Source of the DNA: JANQIO01 sp038746745 | GTDB lineage: Bacteria > Pseudomonadota > Gammaproteobacteria > Pseudomonadales > Halieaceae | Length of the DNA: 19,573 bases | NCBI GenBank assembly: GCA_038746745.1 | Contig: JBCDKJ010000064.1 | Span: forward strand, 1 to 19,573 | Direction: 5' to 3' | Shown: one piece after another, positions 1 through 8,860 of the stretch | How positions within the stretch are numbered: the first letter of the stretch is position 1 | How the letters are laid out: each line of letters begins with the position of its first letter | The notes under the pieces: generated by a model | Database searches by the model: none | Seen by the model: the letters and a program-made list of their open reading frames with translations, nothing else | What the model was told of the DNA's origin: nothing | Program-made: the position numbers and the translations under genes

Positions 1-60
1 ATTGAGCAGCACCAGCCGCTGTCTGATCACGAACTCGCTGCACGCAAGCTGGCCGCCTGA
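1..60 (+). CDS. C-terminal end of an upstream gene (partial)
   Basis: The first 19 codons are open and end in TGA at 58-60, reading IEQHQPLSDHELAARKLAA. Only this tail is in the window, so the product cannot be identified. The gene stops three bases before the dabA start and runs in the same direction, so it belongs to the same operon. In known DAB loci the NuoL-like membrane partner dabB usually lies directly before dabA, so a DabB is the natural guess. That guess rests on context alone; the tail has no diagnostic motif. Confidence 0.6.
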   Translation: MEQHQPLSDHELAARKLAA

Positions 61-63
61 TTA

Positions 64-2913
64 ATGAATGTCGCTCCGCTGCATGAACTGATCGAAGACG
101 CCGCACAGCCGGTATCGCAGTTCTGGCCAATGAAGGGCTTTGTGTCACATAACCCTCTACAGGGCCTTGAGCACCTGCCCTTTGATCAGGCCTTCCGAGA
201 AGCTGAACATCTGTTTGGCGCCAGCGGTTATCTACCGCTAGCAGAGTACCGAGCGCTGCATAAAAGCGGCCGCATTCCGGAGGCCTGCGTAGACAATGCG
301 CTGGCACGCCTTTTACCTACCGACGACAACACGGCGATTCCAACCTTACCGAACGTCACAGCAGCAGCCGTGCGCCGCGCCCATGTGATTCACGGGATTG
401 ATGCGCTGAATCCAGCCTTGTTCGACTGGCAGGTTAAAAGTCAGCAGGCACTGGCGGGAGCAGACACTGAAGCACTTTGGCAATCGGTTTTATCCTGTCT
501 GGCGCTAACAGATCCCAGACTGGGTTTACCCGATGCGGTCGCAGATACGGCGGAGACCCTAGCCCTGGAACTTCCATTTCGCCGCACCTTAAGCGACTGG
601 CTGGACCAATACACCGGTTCAGCTGTGGTAGACGCCATTGACGCCCAGACTATCAAATGGGTATCTGCCTTTGTCGATGAGGGCATGGCAGGCTGGATCA
701 TGCCCGCCAAGAATGCCGGCTTTTACGCTGCCTGGCGTGAGTTGGCACAGCATGATGGCAGCGGTCGACTGAACGGCATTCGAGATTTTTCCCGCAAGCT
801 TTCCGCCCTTCCAGAGTCGCCGGAAGCTGCCATTCAAGCCTGTTTAGAGGCTCTGCAGGTGCCACCCACACGCTGGCAGGATTATCTGGCCCGCGTGTTA
901 GGCCAGCTCCCAGGCTGGACCGGGTTGATTCGCTGGCGCGGTCTTAACCCCGACGACCCAATCCAGAAGCACAACCCCATCGATGTGACCCAGTATCTGG
1001 CTGTGCGTCTATTCTATGAAGTAGAGTTGGTGGCTGCGCAAGCGAGGCGCCAGTGGTCCTGCGAGGGGACGGTGCCCGCCGTTGCCCAGGCGCTGGCGCA
1101 ACACCTCAATAACGCCAAGACCGCAAACCACGGTATCGGTGCGAACAAACTGGCCGTGTGCAAAGACGGCTGGCGCTTGTTCCGACTTGCTCAGATTTTC
1201 GAGCTTGGACCAGAGCAGATAGACGGGCTCAGACGGGATGATACGCATATCCTGCTGGGCTGGCTGGATGCCTTTCCCGACGCCGATCAGAATCCGGTCT
1301 GGCTGGAGGCGTATGAAGACGCTTTCCGTCGGCCTTTGCTGAGTAAAATCGCAGGACATAAAGCCTCGGTGCCGCGCCTCACCGAACGCCCCCTTGCCCA
1401 GGCCGCGTTTTGTATTGATGTTCGCTCGGAGCCCTTTCGTCGACACTTTGAAGCGACGGGACCTATTCAAACCTTTGGTTATGCCGGCTTCTTTGGTATT
1501 CCCATCGATCACCGCAGCTTTGACACCGAGGAATCCTTCCCCCTGTGTCCGGTGCTGTTATCGCCGTCCAACGCGCTACTGGAGCTTCCACGCGCGGGTC
1601 AGGAAGACGCCGTAAAACGCTATGCCACTGGATCGCGTTGGGCAGAGCTGGGCGAGCATCTGTTCCATGATCTCAAGCACAATCCTATCGCGGCCTTTTT
1701 GCTGGTAGACGTGTTGGGCCTGTTCTTTAGTGTTGGGCTGTTTGGCAAGACGCTTATGCGCAAGCCATATAGCGCGGTCGTGAATGCCACCTCGCGGTTT
1801 TTCCGACAGCCGGTGGCAACGGAAATTAACGTGGATGCCACCGAGGAGCCCGCGCCGGACGTGATTGGTTTACCCATCGAACAGGCACGGGGTTTTTCGA
1901 TTGCGCAGCAGGCCGATTTCGTCGAGGGCGGGCTGCGCACGATTGGCCTGCTGGATAATTTTGCACGCTTTATCGTTCTCTGCGGTCACGGCAGTACCAC
2001 AGACAATAATCCCTACGCGGCGGCGCTGGACTGCGGTGCCTGTGGCGGGCGGCATGGTGACCCTAATGCCAGGGCCTTTGCAGAAATGGGAAATCGGTCC
2101 GAGGTTCGTGCTGAGCTGGCCCGGCGCGGCCTGGAGCTGCCAGCAGACACCTGGTTCCTGCCGGCAAAACACAACACCACTGCAGATACCGTCGCTTTCT
2201 ACGATTTGGAGAGTTTGCCCGAGAGCCATCAGGAAGACCTAGAGCGTTTGAACCAGTGCTTTATCGAGGCCGGTCAAAACCTTGCCCTGGAGCGCTGCGC
2301 GAAGATACCCGGCACGCCCGACAACATGAACCCCGAGCAGGCCCACGCGCACGTTGCCTCGCGCAGCATAGACTGGGCTACCACCCGACCCGAGTGGGGC
2401 CTGTCCGGCAATGCCGCATTTATTATCGGTCGCCGCGCCATCACACAGGGTATTGATATTGGCGGACGCTGCTTCTTGCACTCCTATGACGCCAGCACTG
2501 ATCCAGAGGGCGCCATTTTAGAGAAGATTATGACCGCCCCTCTGGTGGTAGGCGAGTGGATCAACATGCAGTACTACACCTCAGCTACAGACCCCTGGAA
2601 GTACGGCAGCGGCAGCAAGGTCATTCACAATATTGTGGCCGGCATTGGCGTCATGTACGGCGCTCAGAGCGACCTCGCCACCGGGTTGCCCTTGCAAACC
2701 GTCAACGACGGCGCCAGCCACTACCACGAGCCCATGCGCCTGCTGACCATTATTGAAGCTGCCCCTGAAATTGTGGGCGGCATTATCGCTCGTCACGACA
2801 TCTTGCAGCAGTTCTTCCACAACGGCTGGCTGAACCTGGTGGTATTGGATCGAGAGACATTCAGCTTCCAGCGTTACAACACCAATGCGAGCTGGGAGCC
2901 CGTGCCGCTGTGA
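64..2913 (+). CDS. dabA: DabA: DUF2309 zinc subunit of the DAB inorganic carbon transporter
   Basis: This 949-residue protein belongs to the DUF2309/DabA family, the peripheral partner of an energy-coupled inorganic carbon pump. DabA has a beta-carbonic-anhydrase-like active site and is thought to hydrate CO2 to bicarbonate on the cytoplasmic face, using a cation gradient supplied by a NuoL/Mrp-like membrane subunit. The expected zinc/catalytic set is visible: Cys450 and Asp452 in the motif FCIDVRSE, His642 in CGHGS, and Cys657 in DCGACGG, with 15 residues between the His and the second Cys. The family N-terminal signature (FWPMKGFVSHNPL) begins at about residue 20. The ATG at 64 lies three bases after the preceding stop, with no obvious Shine-Dalgarno, which suggests translational coupling. 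The gene ends inside the GTG of mrpE. Length is usual for the family. Confidence 0.95.
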   Translation: MNVAPLHELIEDAAQPVSQFWPMKGFVSHNPLQGLEHLPFDQAFREAEHLFGASGYLPLAEYRALHKSGRIPEACVDNALARLLPTDDNTAIPTLPNVTAAAVRRAHVIHGIDALNPALFDWQVKSQQALAGADTEALWQSVLSCLALTDPRLGLPDAVADTAETLALELPFRRTLSDWLDQYTGSAVVDAIDAQTIKWVSAFVDEGMAGWIMPAKNAGFYAAWRELAQHDGSGRLNGIRDFSRKLSALPESPEAAIQACLEALQVPPTRWQDYLARVLGQLPGWTGLIRWRGLNPDDPIQKHNPIDVTQYLAVRLFYEVELVAAQARRQWSCEGTVPAVAQALAQHLNNAKTANHGIGANKLAVCKDGWRLFRLAQIFELGPEQIDGLRRDDTHILLGWLDAFPDADQNPVWLEAYEDAFRRPLLSKIAGHKASVPRLTERPLAQAAFCIDVRSEPFRRHFEATGPIQTFGYAGFFGIPIDHRSFDTEESFPLCPVLLSPSNALLELPRAGQEDAVKRYATGSRWAELGEHLFHDLKHNPIAAFLLVDVLGLFFSVGLFGKTLMRKPYSAVVNATSRFFRQPVATEINVDATEEPAPDVIGLPIEQARGFSIAQQADFVEGGLRTIGLLDNFARFIVLCGHGSTTDNNPYAAALDCGACGGRHGDPNARAFAEMGNRSEVRAELARRGLELPADTWFLPAKHNTTADTVAFYDLESLPESHQEDLERLNQCFIEAGQNLALERCAKIPGTPDNMNPEQAHAHVASRSIDWATTRPEWGLSGNAAFIIGRRAITQGIDIGGRCFLHSYDASTDPEGAILEKIMTAPLVVGEWINMQYYTSATDPWKYGSGSKVIHNIVAGIGVMYGAQSDLATGLPLQTVNDGASHYHEPMRLLTIIEAAPEIVGGIIARHDILQQFFHNGWLNLVVLDRETFSFQRYNTNASWEPVPL

Positions 2914-3377
2914 GAGTACTGACTGCGCTCATCCTGTTCGCCCTTTGGTTGAGCTTCTCTGCCACGCTCTCACCGGGGCATGTCATTGTGGGCGCACTGA
3001 TCTCCGGCCTGGTGGCCTGGCTTAACCCCGCCCTGCCCCATATGCGGCGCTTGTCCTGGCCTGCCGTACTGGCCTACCAACCCTGGCTGTTTGGCCGCAT
3101 CCTGAAAAGCGGCTGGCATGTAAGCCGACTGATTTTGCATCCCTCGCTGCCCATTAAGCCGAAACTGATTCGTCACACCACGCCGCTGCAGAGCGACGGT
3201 GAACTGGTCACTCTCGGCAATTCCATCACGCTGACACCCGGTACGGTGACCGTGGAAATCGCGCCCGGAGAAGTTCTGGTACATGCGCTGGATGAGGACT
3301 CCACCCAAGACCTGCGTACGGGTGCGATGGAAACCAAAATTCGGGGCGTTTTTCCCGGTGGACCGACGCCTCAATGA
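2910..3377 (+). CDS. mrpE: Na+/H+ antiporter subunit MrpE (MnhE/MbhA-like)
   Basis: This 155-residue membrane protein matches the MrpE family, a small subunit of the multi-subunit Mrp cation/proton antiporter in the inner membrane. Two hydrophobic segments lie near the N-terminus (LTALILFALWLSFS and HVIVGALISGLVAWL). The typical soluble C-terminal part follows, with the family motif LGNSITLTPGTVTVEI. The GTG start overlaps the dabA stop in a GTGA arrangement, giving direct translational coupling to DabA. The gene ends in an ATGA overlap with mrpF. It is the first gene of the Mrp block, as mbhA is in archaeal Mbh operons. Confidence 0.93.
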   Translation: MRVLTALILFALWLSFSATLSPGHVIVGALISGLVAWLNPALPHMRRLSWPAVLAYQPWLFGRILKSGWHVSRLILHPSLPIKPKLIRHTTPLQSDGELVTLGNSITLTPGTVTVEIAPGEVLVHALDEDSTQDLRTGAMETKIRGVFPGGPTPQ

Positions 3378-3664
3378 ACAGCTTTTTCTTTTGCGTGATG
3401 GTGACCTTAACCTTGGTGATGCTGGTGTATCTGTATCGTGTGGTGCGCGGACCCACCAGCTTCGACCGGGTATTAGGGCTGAATGGCATCTCCACTAAAG
3501 CCATCATCCTGATCGTACTGATTGGCACCATGTTCGAGCGGGTAGATATGTTTGTCGACATCTCGACGGGCTACGCCATCCTGAACCTCGTCGGTGCGCT
3601 TGCGATCGCCAAGTTTCTGGAAGAGCGCGGCGAGGGCGACAGCGCTTCCAAGGACGCTACATGA
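3374..3664 (+). CDS. mrpF: Na+/H+ antiporter subunit MrpF (MbhB-like)
   Basis: This 96-residue hydrophobic protein has three predicted membrane helices, the MrpF pattern. The conserved stretch YRVVRGPTSFDRVLGLNGIS sits between helices one and two. Helix three contains GYAILNLVGALAIAKFLE. MrpF is a small accessory subunit of the Mrp antiporter complex and has no catalytic role known on its own. The start overlaps the mrpE stop (ATGA), and the 3' end overlaps mrpG in the same way. Confidence 0.93.
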   Translation: MNSFFFCVMVTLTLVMLVYLYRVVRGPTSFDRVLGLNGISTKAIILIVLIGTMFERVDMFVDISTGYAILNLVGALAIAKFLEERGEGDSASKDAT

Positions 3665-3960
3665 CCTGGCTCGCCATTATCATGATTCTTATCGGCCTGT
3701 TTTTTCTGATAGTCGGCTCTATCGGCATGCTGCGACTGCCCGACATATTCACTCGCTCCCATGCACTCTCCTTGACCGATTCGCTGGGTGCCATGTTTGT
3801 GCTGGGAGGCCTAGCGGTATACCAGGGCTTGAGCACCAACCTGCTGAAGATTCTGGTAGTGATGCTGCTTATCTATCTGCTCAACCCGGTGATTGCGCAT
3901 GCCACCGTGCGCGCGGCGTATCGCGCCGGGCTGCGACCATCGGCTGAGGACGAGACATGA
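3661..3960 (+). CDS. mrpG: Na+/H+ antiporter subunit MrpG (MbhC-like)
   Basis: This 99-residue protein has three hydrophobic helices typical of MrpG/MnhG. The family motif is clear: GSIGMLRLPDIFTRSHALS followed by DSLGAMFVLGG. It is a structural subunit of the Mrp antiporter membrane arm. It is joined by ATGA overlaps to mrpF upstream and to the MbhD/MbhE-like gene downstream. Confidence 0.94.
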   Translation: MTWLAIIMILIGLFFLIVGSIGMLRLPDIFTRSHALSLTDSLGAMFVLGGLAVYQGLSTNLLKILVVMLLIYLLNPVIAHATVRAAYRAGLRPSAEDET

Positions 3961-4481
3961 TCTTTGAGTTGCCCTTGTTGCTTCTGCTGGTGATGACGGC
4001 TGCAGGCGCCATTCTGGTGAAGGATCTGGTGTCGGCGGTTTTCATCCTGGGCTCCTACAGCTTTGCGCTGGCCCTGGTCTGGGCGCTGGTCGGCGCCGTG
4101 GATGTCGCCTTTGTGGAGGCCGTGGTGGGCGCGGGATTGGCCACGGTGTTTTTTCTGCTGACCCTGTTTCGCACAGAGGAAAAAGACACCCGCATCCATC
4201 GACTGCCCGTGCCAAAAATTGCGCTGCTTGGCCTGCCCTTACTGGCGCTGCTAATGCTGTATGGCGCGGGCGATTTGCCCGTCTTCAATGATCCCACCGC
4301 ACCTGCCAGCCAGCATGTGTCTCCGGTGTATCTGGAAAACAGCGTAGAGGAGACCAACACCCCCAACGTGGTTACCGCCATTCTCATGGACTACCGCGCG
4401 CTGGATACGCTGGTGGAAACAATCGTGATATTTACCGCAGGCATCGCCTGCGCACTGCTGTTGAGGAATCGCAACAAGTGA
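3957..4481 (+). CDS. MrpA C-terminal-like subunit: MbhD (DUF4040) fused to MbhE
   Basis: This 174-residue protein corresponds to the C-terminal part of full-length MrpA, which archaeal Mbh complexes encode as separate MbhD and MbhE subunits. Residues 1-75 form a three-helix DUF4040/NuoJ-like unit with VDVAFVEAVVGAGLATVFFL. The buried Glu of FVEA is the family's expected proton-path acid. After a linker containing one helix, the C-terminal part carries the MbhE/MrpB-type signature TPNVVTAILMDYRALDTLVE and a final helix. Separation from an antiporter-like MrpA N-terminal domain is unusual for bacterial mrp operons. The NuoL-like gene about 2.3 kb downstream may supply that domain. The start overlaps mrpG (ATGA) and the end overlaps mrpB (GTGA). 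Confidence 0.88.
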   Translation: MIFELPLLLLLVMTAAGAILVKDLVSAVFILGSYSFALALVWALVGAVDVAFVEAVVGAGLATVFFLLTLFRTEEKDTRIHRLPVPKIALLGLPLLALLMLYGAGDLPVFNDPTAPASQHVSPVYLENSVEETNTPNVVTAILMDYRALDTLVETIVIFTAGIACALLLRNRNK

Positions 4482-4930
4482 TACACCCCCACGACAGTGT
4501 CATTGTTCGCACCCTTGGTCGCATCGTAATCCCCGTGGCTCAGCTATTTGGTTGCTATGTGTTGGTGTTCGGGCAGTACGGCCCCGGCGGTGGCTTCGTT
4601 GGCGGCGTGGTACTGGCGGCCAGCATGATTCTGGCACTGCTGATTTTTGGAGTGGATGCCGAGGACAGTCGTTTGGCCCGGGCAGTGCTGCACGGCGATG
4701 GCCTGGGCCTGCTGATTTTTGCAGGCGTCGGCGGCCTGTGTCTGATTGGCGGCGGACAATTTCTCAACTACGCCAGCCTGCAGATACCCGGTCTGGACGA
4801 GCCCGCTCGTCGCCAACTGGGTATTTTGCTGACCCAGGTTGGCGTCGCTGTAGATGTCGCCGTCACCGGCGCATCCATCTCTATTAGCCTGTCCGGCGAT
4901 GACGCGCCGGACGAGACCTCGCATGTTTGA
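4478..4930 (+). CDS. mrpB: Na+/H+ antiporter subunit MrpB (MbhF-like)
   Basis: This 150-residue protein has four hydrophobic segments and is recognised as MrpB/MnhB. It shows the family motif YVLVFGQYGPGGGFVGGVV near residues 28-46 and a C-terminal QVGVAVDVAVTGASI segment. It forms part of the Mrp membrane arm beside MrpC. The GTG start overlaps the preceding TGA (GTGA). The 3' end overlaps the chosen mrpC start by eight bases. Confidence 0.93.
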   Translation: MIHPHDSVIVRTLGRIVIPVAQLFGCYVLVFGQYGPGGGFVGGVVLAASMILALLIFGVDAEDSRLARAVLHGDGLGLLIFAGVGGLCLIGGGQFLNYASLQIPGLDEPARRQLGILLTQVGVAVDVAVTGASISISLSGDDAPDETSHV

Positions 4931-5366
4931 ACTACTTCAAGCCTGGTTACAGCGGCCGAACTTTATTGTGTTCGTGATCCTGTTCCTGTGGGGTTTTTAC
5001 ATTATGGTGGTACACCCCAACCTGGTGAAAAAGTTGATTGGGCTGTACATACTGCAGACCAGCGTGATCTTTTTCCTGGTGGCCTTCAGCGCAAAGGAAG
5101 GTGCTACGGTACCGGTGATTGAATCTGGTGACGATGCCGTTAACGCACTGCAGTATGCAAACCCTCTACCCCACGTACTCACAGTCACCGCCATTGTGGT
5201 GCAGGTGGCGACGCTTGGCGTTTCACTTGCGCTGGTATCTGCTGCCTATCGCCGTTTCCGCAGCCTCGATGAAAATACACTCTTAGAGCAGGCATCCTCA
5301 GACGAGGCACAGGCGGTGTCCACTGCGGAGGTGATAGCACCCGCACAGAACGAGACCAGCACGTGA
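4923..5366 (+). CDS. mrpC: Na+/H+ antiporter subunit MrpC (NuoK/MbhG-like)
   Basis: This is a 147-residue NuoK-like subunit with three membrane helices. The family pattern is VVHPNLVKKLIGLYILQTSV, then a loop ending in NPLPHVLTVTAIVVQVATLG. MrpC is a homologue of complex I NuoK and contributes to the ion path between MrpA and MrpD. The open frame extends upstream to an ATG at 4854. The ATG at 4923 is preferred because the family starts with one short amphipathic segment before helix one, and because it gives the small overlap typical of this operon. The tail is longer than usual, acidic and Ser/Thr/Ala-rich. The gene ends in a GTGA overlap with mrpD. Confidence 0.92.
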   Translation: MFELLQAWLQRPNFIVFVILFLWGFYIMVVHPNLVKKLIGLYILQTSVIFFLVAFSAKEGATVPVIESGDDAVNALQYANPLPHVLTVTAIVVQVATLGVSLALVSAAYRRFRSLDENTLLEQASSDEAQAVSTAEVIAPAQNETST

Positions 5367-6826
5367 GTACACAGCTACCCATCTTGCTGTTTCTCATCCC
5401 ATTCATTGCCGGGGTGGCATTACCCATGGCAACGGCAAAACACCGACACTGGTGTCAACCCATCACACTGACCGCGGTCGCATTTATGACCGTGATGGCG
5501 ATATTGAATTTACAGGTCGTGCTGACTCAGGGACCCATGGAATACGCATTGGGCGGCTGGGCTGCGCCGGTGGGAATCGCCTGGCTGAATGACTCGCTGG
5601 CAGCCCTTGTCGTGTTGACGGTTAGCGGAGTCGCGTTGCTCACACTGCTCTATGGTCGCCAGGTGACCTCCCCCACTCTGGAAGGCAGCATGGCCTATTA
5701 CACGCTGCTTTTAATGCTGGTCTCAGGGCTGGTGGGCATCGTATTTGCAGCGGACCTTTTCAATGTTTTTGTGTTTCTGGAAGTGTCCGCTCTGGCAGCC
5801 TATGCGCTGGTTGGTGCTAATGGCGGCAAGAGTGCCGTCTACGCCTTTCGCTATCTGCTGCTGGGGTCGCTGGGCGCGACCTTGTATCTGCTGGGTGTAG
5901 CGCACCTCTACGTGGCCACCGGTACGCTGAACATGGCCGATCTGGCGACCCGCATCCCCGCATTAATGACCTCCACCGCTGTGGCGGGTGGGCTGATTTA
6001 TATCTTCCTCGGTCTTTCCATAAAAATGGCACTGATACCCCTGCATGGCTGGTTGCCCGATGCCTACCAGAACGCGCCCAATCCAGTGACGCCGCTGCTG
6101 GCTGCCACCGTCACCAAAGTCTCGCTGGTGGCCTGGGTGCGCATCGAGTATTCCCTGATATTGCCCGGCGTCGAAGTAAGCGCCGTGCCGGTGCTGGTGT
6201 TGCTGGAGGAAGTGGGCGTAATAGCCGCCATCGTGGGCGGTGCGCTGGCGCTGATCCAGACCGACCTGAAACGCATGTTTGCCTATGGCGGTATCGGGCA
6301 TGTTGGTTTGATCCTGGTGGGCGTCAGTCTCGGCAATGCCACCGGCTTTGCAGGTGGCCTGTTCTATCTGCTGAACGATGCCGTGATGCAGGCTGCGCTG
6401 TTTATGATTGCCGGCAGTCTGCTGCACCTGCACAAGGTGCGCACCCTGGATGAGCTGCGCGATATGGCGAAGCCTTCGCCCTGGCTGACCGGCGCGCTCA
6501 TCGTTGTGGCGGTGGGCATGGTAGGTTTGCCGCCGACCGGCGGCTTCTTCGGCAAGTGGAACATTGTGCTGGGTGCGCTTGAAGCTGAGCACTATCTGGC
6601 GGCGTTCTCGGTGGTCGCCTCAACCCTGCTCACCCTGGGGTACTTTATCAAGGTGTTTGCCTGCTGGTTTCATCGCCCGCACAGCGATGATACCGACGTT
6701 CCATTGATGCGCCCCTCCCTAACCGCCAGTCTGGGGCTCGCGTCCGTGGCGATGGTCGCATTGGGTGTATTCAGTGATCCCATCTTTAGTCTGCTGGTGA
6801 GCTTTATGGATAGCGGGATTACTTAG
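5363..6826 (+). CDS. mrpD: Na+/H+ antiporter subunit MrpD (NuoM/NuoN/MbhH-like)
   Basis: This 487-residue polytopic protein is of the proton-conducting antiporter family (Proton_antipo_M). It carries the expected ion-path residues: Glu140 in FVFLEVSALAAYALV and Lys221 in LSIKMALIPLHGWLPDAYQ, with a further conserved lysine in TVTKVSLVAW. The segment QTDLKRMFAYGGIGHVGLIL and the motif GLPPTGGFFGKW are typical of MrpD. It is one of the ion-translocating units of the Mrp complex. The GTG start overlaps the mrpC stop (GTGA). The stop TAG shares its last base with the GTG of the next gene. Confidence 0.94.
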   Translation: MSTQLPILLFLIPFIAGVALPMATAKHRHWCQPITLTAVAFMTVMAILNLQVVLTQGPMEYALGGWAAPVGIAWLNDSLAALVVLTVSGVALLTLLYGRQVTSPTLEGSMAYYTLLLMLVSGLVGIVFAADLFNVFVFLEVSALAAYALVGANGGKSAVYAFRYLLLGSLGATLYLLGVAHLYVATGTLNMADLATRIPALMTSTAVAGGLIYIFLGLSIKMALIPLHGWLPDAYQNAPNPVTPLLAATVTKVSLVAWVRIEYSLILPGVEVSAVPVLVLLEEVGVIAAIVGGALALIQTDLKRMFAYGGIGHVGLILVGVSLGNATGFAGGLFYLLNDAVMQAALFMIAGSLLHLHKVRTLDELRDMAKPSPWLTGALIVVAVGMVGLPPTGGFFGKWNIVLGALEAEHYLAAFSVVASTLLTLGYFIKVFACWFHRPHSDDTDVPLMRPSLTASLGLASVAMVALGVFSDPIFSLLVSFMDSGIT

Positions 6827-8853
6827 TGTCTAGCCCTACGCTCCATATGTTCTACACGCTCATCCCCTCCCTTCCCCTGGCGGCAGCCCTGCTGCTGGCG
6901 CTGTTTGGCGGGCGTCTGGAAGGCACGGGTCACCGGCTGGTGATTCCCGCTATTACCGGATCATTTCTCTTGTCCCTTGCACTGTTCACGGACGTGGCTG
7001 CGAACGGCGCTATCGAAATCACACTGTATCGGCTCCTGGATGTGGGGCGACTGCAGATAGACGCGGGATTCTATATTGATCGCCTGACCGTGCTACTGCT
7101 GCTGCTGGTGACCGGCGTCAGCACGGTGGTGCAGGTTTACGCCTCACGCTACATGGTGGGCGATGCGCGACATAGCCGCTTCTTTGCGCTGACAGCGCTG
7201 TTCACCGCTGCGATGACTGTGCTGGTGATGAGTAGCAACCTACTGCTTACTTTCATGTTCTGGGAAGTGATGGGACTGTGTTCGTATTTACTGGTATCGC
7301 ATTATGGCGAGCGTCAGAACGCGGCCAGGGCGGCCACAAAAGTCTTTCTGGTCAATGCCGTCGCTGACGTCGGGCTCTTTGTAGGCATCATTCTCGCGTT
7401 TGTCACCTTTGGCACATTGAACATTCCCGACATCCTTGAGCAGGCCCGGAACGGCACTGAGATTTCAACAGCAACAGTAACGCTGCTGACGATTTGTACT
7501 TTCATTGGAGCCATGGGCAAGTCAGCACAAATGCCCACACATGCCTGGCTGCCATTGGCTATGGAAGCGCCCACACCGGTTTCGGCGCTGATCCACGCCG
7601 CCACCATGGTGAACGCGGGACCGTTCCTGCTGGTGAGATTGAGCCCCGTGCTGGTGCTATCAGGCACTGGCATGACGGTGATTGCCTGCGTTGGCGCTAT
7701 TACGGCGCTGTTCGCTGCGGTGGTGTCACTGACTCAAACAGACATCAAGCGCACACTCGCCTACTCCACCATCAGCCAGCTTGGGTTTATGACTTTTCTC
7801 TGCGGCGTTGGCGCTTTTGCAGCGGCGATTTTCCATCTGCTGGCCCACGGTTTTTTCAAGGCGTTCCTCTTTTTGTCGACGGGCAATGTGCTGGCATCTA
7901 CCCACCGGCGCTTTGAGCTGGAAGAAACGACGCACACATCATCGTCTGGCAGCTTGTTTGCCTGGGCTTTGGCTTTGTCTGTGCTGCCCCCGTTGATTCT
8001 GTTCTCCGGCGCCTATCAAAGCTTGTGGTTATCCCAGGGCTTCTCCAGCGCAAATATTGCACTCTGGATCGTCGGACTCGGTACGGTGTTTTTCTCTGCA
8101 ATGTACCTGTTTAAAGGCTTTAGTACGGTGTTTCACCATGGCGTATCAGGACGTGCGCCCGGAGAGAGCGTCAAGGCATCGCCCGCCTCCGTTCGGCTGT
8201 TACTTGGCATTAGCGCAGGCATCGCGATAGTGGTGATCGTTCTGCTCGTTGTGTGGCGCTGGTTTTCCAGCTTTTTGTCTCCGGATATTGGCGGAGGTTC
8301 AACGGCCGTCGCCGCTGGCCTGTCACCCTGGATACTTCTGCCCGTAGGAATTGCTGTGATGGGGCTTTTGGTGGCGTATTGGCAGAGCCAACGCGCTCCC
8401 TCGCGCAGCGCATCGGCATGGAAAAAACGGCTGTACGTGTTCTTCCTCAACAAGGGCTACTTTGACGAGCTTTACGACGTGTTGCTGGTGCGCCCAACGC
8501 TGTCTGCTGCGCACTGGATGTGGCAGAAGATTGATCGCGGCATCGTTGATCGATTGGTGTTGTCGCTGGGCACCGGCAGCGTCGGCGTAGCACGTCAGCT
8601 CGGTTACATCGATATGGCGGTAGATCAGCAAGTCACCAACGTCGGCACTGGCAGTGTGGGGATTGCCCGCTGGCTGGGACGTATTGTAGACACCGCCACC
8701 ATCACGCGAACTGTTGAAGGCGTGGGACGCGGTGTCGATGCTTCCGGTCACGCCGCCAAACGTATCGAGCCACGAACGCTGCAGCACCATTTGTTGGTAG
8801 TGGTTTTATGGTTGGTGGCAGCCCTGGCCTTCTTCTATCTGATTGCAGGGTAG
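6826..8853 (+). CDS. NuoL/MrpA-N-like proton-translocating subunit
   Basis: This 675-residue protein is related to complex I NuoL and the N-terminal domain of MrpA. Helices contain Glu147 in FMFWEVMGLCSYLLVSHY, Lys232 in GAMGKSAQMPTHAWLPLAM, the HAATMVNAGPFLLVR stretch and TDIKRTLAYSTISQLGF, which are the family's proton-path elements. The C-terminal part (about residues 525-650) resembles the amphipathic segment and last helix of NuoL. It holds a short internal duplication, GTGSVGVAR at residue 582 and GTGSVGIAR at residue 607. No other complex I genes (nuoA-K) are nearby, so a role inside the Mrp-DabA complex is likelier than in respiration. GTG at 6826 is the coupled start; an in-frame ATG at 6847 is possible. 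Confidence 0.88.
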   Translation: MSSPTLHMFYTLIPSLPLAAALLLALFGGRLEGTGHRLVIPAITGSFLLSLALFTDVAANGAIEITLYRLLDVGRLQIDAGFYIDRLTVLLLLLVTGVSTVVQVYASRYMVGDARHSRFFALTALFTAAMTVLVMSSNLLLTFMFWEVMGLCSYLLVSHYGERQNAARAATKVFLVNAVADVGLFVGIILAFVTFGTLNIPDILEQARNGTEISTATVTLLTICTFIGAMGKSAQMPTHAWLPLAMEAPTPVSALIHAATMVNAGPFLLVRLSPVLVLSGTGMTVIACVGAITALFAAVVSLTQTDIKRTLAYSTISQLGFMTFLCGVGAFAAAIFHLLAHGFFKAFLFLSTGNVLASTHRRFELEETTHTSSSGSLFAWALALSVLPPLILFSGAYQSLWLSQGFSSANIALWIVGLGTVFFSAMYLFKGFSTVFHHGVSGRAPGESVKASPASVRLLLGISAGIAIVVIVLLVVWRWFSSFLSPDIGGGSTAVAAGLSPWILLPVGIAVMGLLVAYWQSQRAPSRSASAWKKRLYVFFLNKGYFDELYDVLLVRPTLSAAHWMWQKIDRGIVDRLVLSLGTGSVGVARQLGYIDMAVDQQVTNVGTGSVGIARWLGRIVDTATITRTVEGVGRGVDASGHAAKRIEPRTLQHHLLVVVLWLVAALAFFYLIAG

Positions 8854-8860
8854 CAGCACT

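Noticed and set aside
1009..1512. Minus-strand open frame of 167 codons within dabA.
   Set aside because: It is antisense to a strongly conserved part of dabA, including the zinc-site motif, and encodes nothing recognisable.
4854..4922. Longer N-terminus for mrpC starting at 4854.
   Set aside because: The added 23 residues are a Ser/Pro/Arg-rich translation of the mrpB coding sequence in another frame and do not resemble MrpC; the ATG at 4923 fits the family.
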